Below are positions 31,604 to 37,062 of a stretch of 37,062 nucleotides of DNA, piece after piece. Source of the DNA: an uncultured archaeon (GTDB lineage: Archaea; Nanobdellota; Nanobdellia; Pacearchaeales; GW2011-AR1); contig CAIPOI010000002.1 of NCBI GenBank assembly GCA_903866625.1, positions 1 to 37,062 of the forward strand. The letters are read 5' to 3'. The notes beneath the pieces are model-generated. The model saw only the letters and a list, made by a program, of their open reading frames with translations. It made no database searches and had not been told where the DNA came from. How positions within the stretch are numbered: the stretch's first letter is position 1; every line of letters starts with the position of its first letter. The position numbers were made by a program, and so were the translations under genes.

Positions 31604-32401
31604 TTAAGGAGTTCTAACACAATTTCTTAGTGCAAAATTAAACTGTTTGCCAGTTAGTGCTTCTTCAATTCTATAGACTTCAGCACCTTTTGCAGTAAAT
31701 ACGGGTTTAGTTATAAAAAATTTCTGATTTTCTTTCATTAGTTGTGCGGTTTGAGCATTACAACTTTCTCGTCCACAATCACAATCTAACTCTTCATTTA
31801 TTATTTGATTTGTAATTCTAAGAAAATCATATAGCGCAGAATTAATTTTTGTATCAAAGTTTTCAAGCACAACTTGCTGTTCTGCTATATTAAAGCTAAC
31901 TTTCCTATTTATTTTTATATTAATTGTTGAAGGTTTTATTTCAACGCCAAGAGTTAGAGCTTCTTGATTATAATCATATCTACTAAGAATCTGTTTTTTA
32001 GTATCAAAACAACTTTCTAATTCTGGTTTTACATATTCTTCTATTTGTTTTTGCATTTCTGCTGTAAGTAATGGGTGTTCGTTAGTACACAATTCCTCAT
32101 CTTGAGAAGTATAACACAAATAAGCAACAGCAGTCTTATTCATTGTATAATTATTCTTAGGATTTAGAAAACCTCCATGAATCTCTAACTCGGGTTCTAT
32201 TTCTGCAACAGCTTGTTCAGCACAGCTTTGAATATCGGTCCTAAAACTATTTTGCGGATCTTTTTTCAAAGCTCCAAGAGAAGTATTTGAGCGGATTATA
32301 TAAAAAATTCCAATTATTAAAATTATCATTACTATGGCTAAAATTATAAATAATGTTACTTGCGCTCTTTTATTCTCGGTTTTCATCTCTTTTTTATTCA
32401 T
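31604..32401 (-). CDS. Type IV pilin-like protein A, 265 aa
   Basis: The N-terminus KKEMKTENKRA, then QVTLFIILAIVMIILIIGIF forms a class III signal with an RA-Q cleavage site and one helix. The outer domain starts DIQSCAEQAVAEIEPELEIH and has YLCYTSQDEELCTNEHPL, ESCFDTKKQ and, unlike copy B, an extra Cys set (DCDCGRESCNAQ). It ends FNFALRNCVRTP. It is a paralogue of the gene at 27641-28438, with the same length and block order. The next gene (1035-aa giant) starts one base after its stop codon, so the two are translationally coupled. Confidence 0.75.
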   Translation of the reverse strand: MNKKEMKTENKRAQVTLFIILAIVMIILIIGIFYIIRSNTSLGALKKDPQNSFRTDIQSCAEQAVAEIEPELEIHGGFLNPKNNYTMNKTAVAYLCYTSQDEELCTNEHPLLTAEMQKQIEEYVKPELESCFDTKKQILSRYDYNQEALTLGVEIKPSTINIKINRKVSFNIAEQQVVLENFDTKINSALYDFLRITNQIINEELDCDCGRESCNAQTAQLMKENQKFFITKPVFTAKGAEVYRIEEALTGKQFNFALRNCVRTP

Positions 32402-32438
32402 TTTATTGTAGTTTTCTGATTTTATAACCTTTGCTTTG

Positions 32439-35400
32439 TTAGTAGGTTTTTACTTTAAAGCACTCTCCAGCTTCATTTCCATATTTATCTACACATTTGA
32501 TATAATAGTTCTGATTTTTCTGCCATTCTAAAGTATGCGTGATTCCAGCACCATCCATCTGAGTTAAATTAATATTTTTATCTTCTAAATTATAAGTGCA
32601 TCCTATCGTAGAATTCTGAATATAAGAACAACTAGAGTTTTCATCAGTTATGATCACTAATCTATCACTTACTTCATAACTTCTTAAAACAATCGGAGCT
32701 TGATTATCTGTTAAAACATTTATAGTTATATTTTTTTCATCACTATTCCCTACTTCATCAGTGCATTTTATAGAAATACTATTTTCTCCAGAGAACATAT
32801 CTGAAAATATTTGAGAGTGTATATTGGAGTTTGTATTCAAGAAATCAATATATTTTCCAGCTTCTCCAAAATTATTGAATTTATAAGAACAAATAGCTTT
32901 TCCATTTTCTATACATCCCGTAGTAGATACTTTTACTTCAACAGTCGCAGGGCTCTTGCTTATGACGGTTGTTTTATCTGCAGTTAAAGTACTAATCGTC
33001 AAACCACTATTGCAAACATTTAGATTATATTCTTTTGAATTCTCCATAGTATTTGCTTTGGTACTATTATCCTTGGAATTTTTATCTGCCAAATCTTGAC
33101 ATTTAATAAAGAATTTATTTTCTCCGGCATTAAGATTCTTAATTGTAGCATAACATGGCCAATTTCCAAGAATTGCGGAATTTGAATCGGTTAAACAAGT
33201 AAAACTATCATTCATCTGTTCATAAAGCAAATTTATATTTTGAGAATACTTACATCTGCTGGGTTCATTCAACCAAATAACCACTGAGCTTGAATTTGCA
33301 TCTTTCTTTACATAAGAATCTGAAGCAGGTATCATATTCTGTATTACTGGGGGGGTTATATCTTTTCCAGAATTTGCTATAACCTTTACAACAAATTCTC
33401 CTTCATTTACCTGTCCTGCAAAATTCTTACACCTAATATAATAATTATTCTCTCCCGGCGAAAATCCAAGCGTGGACTGTCCAAATCCACTATTAAATAT
33501 ATTAGGAGATAGAACCACCTTATGGTAATTTCCTTGAATTGAATTTTGTGCTTCTTGACTAGAATATGCTGGAACTTCAGGAACCATGCTAACTGCCATA
33601 TCATCAAAACTTGCTGTATGTTTATTATCTATCTTACACTGTGCATATTTATCTGTAGTAATTCCAAAAGTTATTGAAGTCCATCCATCAACTAACTGTC
33701 CTGTTTTACTTTCAATCTTAAAACTCTTATCTTTTACTTCGGTGTATTTATCTTCAGGATTTAATATTTCTTCCCAAGGTTTTATCTGTGCACTCCAAAT
33801 ATCATTTATTGTTGCACAATATCCTGGTTCTCCATTTTCAATATAATACTGGCAGTTCTGCCCAAGACTTCTACATCTATATTCTGAACAGGTTCTTATA
33901 TCATTATTACACAAAGAACAATCTCCTTTTAGTGGCGGTTGCCAAGCATCACAAGTGTATTTCAAAGTTACATACTCATTTTCCTCATAAGAATTATCTA
34001 CACAATTAGTATATATAGAAGTTGTGACCGCAATTATAATTCCAACAGCTATACCAATTGGACATCCTATGCCTGTAGCACAACTTGAACTGCTCATAAG
34101 AACTATTACACTAGCAATAGCTGTTCCAGCCGCAGCTCCGTAAGACATAAGCCCAGCAATAAATTGCTGTGATTTTCCAGGACTCCAATTCTGATTTTTT
34201 AAAATTAATTTTCCAATAGTATATGCTGCGGCCATACCTAATACTGCTCCCACGATTTGTGCTCCTGCCGCATTTATGCTTGGAAGAATTGAGGCTCCAA
34301 GATTACTTGTAGTTTGAACTGATTGAGAAATTACAACTTGGTTTCCTAAAGTTATTGAGTTAACTGCTATTTCCCCTCCCTGCGTAGTAAGATAGATTGG
34401 TGCTTGTGCTGTAGCTTTTATTAATTGTCCATTTACAATTACTGCTCCGCTAGTCAGTGTTTGTGAACCGCCAATACTCATTAAAGAATCTATTGTTACA
34501 GTTGTAGTAAGCAAAGAACTAATTCCAGAAGTTCCTAAACTTGTTCCAGTTGAGGTAAGGCTTCCAATAGTACTTATTTGTTCGGTATTTGCTTGATTTT
34601 GTATCCCCTCAATCTGAGTTTGAGCAGAGGCTTGTTGAGAAGTTGTTTGAGGACTATCTGTATTTGTAATAGCTTTTCCAGTTATTAATGGCAGAGTCAT
34701 AGTTTGAATCAAACTCTTTAGATTTCCTGCTCTAATCATTTGTGATTTTGTTTTTGCACTATTTAGATATTCTAAACTTGGAGCATAACCCTCTGAAGAA
34801 GCATTTTCATTTCTGCCACTAGCACTTGTTTTGATTCTTTTAACAGAATTATTTATTGGATTCGAGCCCATTTCTCCAGCAATATTTGCTTTTACCCCAC
34901 AAGGACCAATCATCGCACATCTTTCATTTAGTGCATCAATAGTCATTTTTACAGTTTCATTTGTGTTAGGATTTGCAGAATCTAAACTGCATTCCCAATT
35001 TTCTTCATCTTGCCATGGCGTACAATCCACATCATTAGGAGCTACTAAAGAAGTTAAGCCTCCTGTTTGCAAGCATAACTGAGATTTTATTATACTTTGA
35101 ATATCTAAATCATTAGGATCATTTGGTCTGCAGGTTCTAGTTTTATGGCTTACACAAGTAAAACTTCCAAGACTACATATTGCTTTTGTTTCTTCTAAAC
35201 TTCCACCATAATTATCTCCTGCAGAAGCAACTTTTATTTTTGAATCATTATTGGTATTTAATAAAGAAGAAAACAAACTCGCAGTAAGATTTTTTTTGCC
35301 ATTTTCTGGAAGACTCCAGAACACCATTCCTGGAGTGTATTTTGGTACACAATAAGATATAACTTTGTTTGCATCAAGCCCTATATTTCCAGCACTTCCT

Positions 35401-36713
35401 TGCATATCATTTGTCGTGTCTTTAAATCCAGGAAGATTATTTATTTCTGAATTTTCAGAAATCTCATTATACATAATGCACTGATCTAATTCATCACATT
35501 CAGCTTTTACTTCACTATAACTTTCTTTTTCATTAGCAGATAGACATGAACGCCAATCATTCATAGTACATTTTGCTTCAGAAGGTCCAGTAGTATTTTT
35601 TTGTATACAAATCTCATTGTTAAAATCTGCACAAGGAGAAATAGATAATTCTCCTTCAATACATTTCTCCACAAAAAATCTCGAACCCACTGGAGCAGAA
35701 CCAAAGACATTAGTACTATAATCGCTTACACACCAAGACTCTCCGTTTTGTTTTATTCCATTCTCAGTTTTACAAGTCAAATCTCTACACACTTTATTTC
35801 CAGAAGTTGGCTTATCGTCTTTTCCTATTCTATAATCTGAACAAACAGAACCTCCTAAATAATCACAGTTTCCACAATCTTTTCCTGCCTTTGAACAAGA
35901 GTCTTTTTTGTCTATAACTATTTGCCAATAGTTTTCATCATCATATCTTGAAGCATCATAAATATTAGCAGGATTTCCACATGTATCTAAATAAAATATT
36001 TGATCCTTACCTTCAAGGCAGGTTGTTTGTTTTGATGGTCTGCAGTTTGTTTTTAGTTCTTTAGCAGTGCATAAATATCCTTCATAAAAATTTCCAGTTT
36101 TGCATAATCCTTTTGTGGTGAACTTACAATCATAAACTCCAGAGAATCCATTTTCAACATTTACACAAGCTCCTTGCTTATTTAGATTAGTATACGTATT
36201 ACAACTTCCACTAGAATCTAATTTTCTAAAGTCTGGTTGCAAATTAATTAGTTTTGTTTTTATGGAGCATTCTCTATTAGTAGTTACCATCGCGCTATCT
36301 CCAATTACACAGCAACCCAAATCACATTGAGGAATTTCACATTTGGGACTATTACTCCAATTACCTCCATCTGCAATGCATTTATCCTTAGGAGAATTTA
36401 GAGAACAGATTCCTTCTTTTGGATTATAACAACATCCAGGTTGACAAGATTCAACATAATCGCAAGAAGTAGCAATTGGAGCCTCTTTACATAAGTCTGC
36501 ATCAACACTATTAATCGTCTGACAGATTCCACCGTTGAGGGTTTCCTTACAGCAACTTGTTGAGACAGGGCTTTGAGTTTGTGCTTTAATTTCCGGGATA
36601 GCAATAGCAAAATCAAAACTAATGAAATATAAGAAAGCAAAAGTTGAAACCAGCATAATGGCTATTTGCAGAAAACTTATACTCTTTTTTGTTAGATATT
36701 TCTTATTATTCAT
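32439..36713 (-). CDS. Giant Cys-rich/Ig-like surface protein, 1424 aa
   Basis: The largest protein here and the full form of the family. After a signal segment (FLQIAIMLVSTFAFLYFISF) comes a Cys-rich module (about residues 50-620) with TSCCKETLNG, QPGCCYNPKEGIC, QCDLGCCVIGD, DTCGNPANIYDASRYDD, NGESWCV, APVGSRFFVEKC and SPCADFNNEICI. Next are Thr/Ser/Gln-rich text and a hydrophobic region near residues 795-895 with several possible membrane helices. Then follow the second Cys cluster (CSLCNNDIRTCSEYRC, about 935) and Ig-like units (NEPSRCKYSQN, TDENSSCSY, YYIKCVDKYGN) to the end. An SD sequence (CGGAGGAG at about 36718-36725) fixes the start at 36713, one base after the stop codon of the partial pilin-like gene. 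Confidence 0.75.
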   Translation of the reverse strand: MNNKKYLTKKSISFLQIAIMLVSTFAFLYFISFDFAIAIPEIKAQTQSPVSTSCCKETLNGGICQTINSVDADLCKEAPIATSCDYVESCQPGCCYNPKEGICSLNSPKDKCIADGGNWSNSPKCEIPQCDLGCCVIGDSAMVTTNRECSIKTKLINLQPDFRKLDSSGSCNTYTNLNKQGACVNVENGFSGVYDCKFTTKGLCKTGNFYEGYLCTAKELKTNCRPSKQTTCLEGKDQIFYLDTCGNPANIYDASRYDDENYWQIVIDKKDSCSKAGKDCGNCDYLGGSVCSDYRIGKDDKPTSGNKVCRDLTCKTENGIKQNGESWCVSDYSTNVFGSAPVGSRFFVEKCIEGELSISPCADFNNEICIQKNTTGPSEAKCTMNDWRSCLSANEKESYSEVKAECDELDQCIMYNEISENSEINNLPGFKDTTNDMQGSAGNIGLDANKVISYCVPKYTPGMVFWSLPENGKKNLTASLFSSLLNTNNDSKIKVASAGDNYGGSLEETKAICSLGSFTCVSHKTRTCRPNDPNDLDIQSIIKSQLCLQTGGLTSLVAPNDVDCTPWQDEENWECSLDSANPNTNETVKMTIDALNERCAMIGPCGVKANIAGEMGSNPINNSVKRIKTSASGRNENASSEGYAPSLEYLNSAKTKSQMIRAGNLKSLIQTMTLPLITGKAITNTDSPQTTSQQASAQTQIEGIQNQANTEQISTIGSLTSTGTSLGTSGISSLLTTTVTIDSLMSIGGSQTLTSGAVIVNGQLIKATAQAPIYLTTQGGEIAVNSITLGNQVVISQSVQTTSNLGASILPSINAAGAQIVGAVLGMAAAYTIGKLILKNQNWSPGKSQQFIAGLMSYGAAAGTAIASVIVLMSSSSCATGIGCPIGIAVGIIIAVTTSIYTNCVDNSYEENEYVTLKYTCDAWQPPLKGDCSLCNNDIRTCSEYRCRSLGQNCQYYIENGEPGYCATINDIWSAQIKPWEEILNPEDKYTEVKDKSFKIESKTGQLVDGWTSITFGITTDKYAQCKIDNKHTASFDDMAVSMVPEVPAYSSQEAQNSIQGNYHKVVLSPNIFNSGFGQSTLGFSPGENNYYIRCKNFAGQVNEGEFVVKVIANSGKDITPPVIQNMIPASDSYVKKDANSSSVVIWLNEPSRCKYSQNINLLYEQMNDSFTCLTDSNSAILGNWPCYATIKNLNAGENKFFIKCQDLADKNSKDNSTKANTMENSKEYNLNVCNSGLTISTLTADKTTVISKSPATVEVKVSTTGCIENGKAICSYKFNNFGEAGKYIDFLNTNSNIHSQIFSDMFSGENSISIKCTDEVGNSDEKNITINVLTDNQAPIVLRSYEVSDRLVIITDENSSCSYIQNSTIGCTYNLEDKNINLTQMDGAGITHTLEWQKNQNYYIKCVDKYGNEAGECFKVKTY
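35941..35989. repeat. 49-nt stretch nearly identical to 26841-26889
   Basis: Partner of the stretch in the 646-aa gene, in the same orientation, 9.1 kb apart. Unequal recombination between the two could delete two of the three cassettes. Confidence 0.75.
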
Positions 36714-36714
36714 T

Positions 36715-37062
36715 TTATACTCCTCCGGGCAGACTGCATGATTTAACTGCAAAACTGATATTTTTTTCAGAAGCTCTATCACTGAGAGTATAAATTTTAG
36801 TATTATCACTTGTTATAAAATAATCTATCTTTGTTTCAGGATAAACCATCATCCAATTTATATCATTAAACTCACAATAGGTTGATTGATAATTTACTAT
36901 TTTTTGTGTTGTTTTTAAAAGATTAAAGATAGGGCTTTGTATGCTTGAACTAAACTCTTCATAAACTTTTGTCTCATTTTCTTTTTTTGCACTAATTTTT
37001 TTATTGATTTGAAGCTCTATGCTTTTATCATAGAAGTTTATTTTTGTACTGAGGTTTCCTTC
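36715..37062 (-). CDS. Partial type IV pilin-like protein C, C-terminal 115 aa
   Basis: The frame is open from the window edge (37062) to TAA at 36715, so the start lies outside. The translated part begins EGNLSTKINFYDKSIELQ and ends KIYTLSDRASEKNISFAVKS, then CSLPGGV. The end blocks match pilin-like proteins A (YRIEEALTGKQFNFALRNC) and B (VYIISDRESKETLSFATRS). It is the third copy of this family and again stands directly before a giant Cys-rich gene, with the junction TAA-A-ATG. The N-terminal signal cannot be seen here, so its pilin nature is inferred from the paralogues. Confidence 0.7.
   Translation of the reverse strand, partial: EGNLSTKINFYDKSIELQINKKISAKKENETKVYEEFSSSIQSPIFNLLKTTQKIVNYQSTYCEFNDINWMMVYPETKIDYFITSDNTKIYTLSDRASEKNISFAVKSCSLPGGV

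Larger units (their letters stand above)
17369..37062 (-). other. Candidate surface-appendage gene cluster (at least 19.7 kb)
   Basis: All genes from the right edge to 17369 lie on the minus strand with gaps of at most about 75 bases. In transcription order: pilin-like C, giant 1424, pilin-like A, giant 1035, pilin-like B, Cys-rich 646, coiled-coil 265, giant 824, pilin-like D, pilin-like E, charged 94, MinD-like ATPase, pilin-like F, pilin-like G, Ig-like 375. The last gene has its own promoter. Seven pilin-like starts, many disulfides and one positioning-type ATPase suggest one cell-surface machine. No PilB-type ATPase, TadC-type platform or prepilin peptidase is visible in the window. Confidence 0.6.

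Noticed and set aside
30683-31630. Open frames on the plus strand inside the 1035-aa giant gene
   Set aside because: They have no promoter and are antisense to conserved Cys modules.
33407-36640. Several short open frames on both strands inside the 1424-aa giant gene
   Set aside because: All lie in alternate frames of a conserved long gene; none has an SD or TATA element.
36714-36809. Longer form of the 1424-aa protein starting at 36809
   Set aside because: The extra 32 residues are the shadow of the partial pilin-like gene; the SD site and the signal peptide support 36713.
1-37062. CRISPR array, insertion sequence or prophage
   Set aside because: I saw no regularly spaced repeats, transposase, integrase or phage structural genes; the repeated unit at right is a set of diverged gene paralogues.

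Overview
The window is AT-rich archaeal DNA. It carries an archaeal Spt5/NusG, SecE/Sss1, uL11, eL43 (L37Ae), RNA polymerase subunit P, prefoldin beta, archaeal SepF, a DedA protein, an archaeosortase and a Methanococcus-type S-layer protein. TATA boxes sit about 25 nt before many start codons, so many messages look leaderless. Small genes, scattered operons, a broken ribosomal operon and many surface proteins suggest a DPANN archaeon of the Pacearchaeota/Woesearchaeota type. That placement is inferred from gene content only.

Left part (1-5.7 kb): a small unknown gene whose promoter lies between inverted repeats; a gene-free, structured stretch behind a good TATA box (candidate ncRNA, about 555-735); an unknown gene on the minus strand; a double-length Lrp/AsnC regulator; an isolated PurF-like amidotransferase; a membrane protein; and a three-gene minus-strand operon with a membrane-anchored CPHC thioredoxin-like protein, a CPVC membrane protein and a helical protein.

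Housekeeping part (5.7-10 kb): secE, a small membrane protein, spt5/nusG, rpl11 with a long alanine-rich tail, tRNA-Pro(UGG) apparently co-transcribed with eL43, rpoP (45 aa) and prefoldin beta, then sepF and a shortened Dph2-like gene lacking the first Dph2 domain.

Cell-surface part (10-18.5 kb): a membrane-anchored secreted protein, an archaeosortase, DedA, two paralogous single-pass proteins, the S-layer gene with a long leader and U-rich terminator, a divergent winged-helix regulator (HVO_A0114 type), and a secreted protein with an amphipathic C-terminal tail.

Right part (18.5-37 kb and beyond the edge): one long minus-strand gene train. It encodes seven proteins with class III (type IV pilin-like) N-termini, four very large secreted Cys-rich/Ig-like proteins, one secreted coiled-coil protein, a small charged protein and a MinD/ParA-type ATPase. 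A two-gene unit (pilin-like protein of about 265 aa, then a giant Cys-rich protein) occurs three times in tandem. In the last unit the giant protein looks split into two genes (646 aa and 824 aa) around a coiled-coil gene. I know no described system with this layout. It is most likely a disulfide-rich surface appendage or adhesion machine. The thioredoxin/CPVC operon and the archaeosortase in the window could serve such surface proteins.
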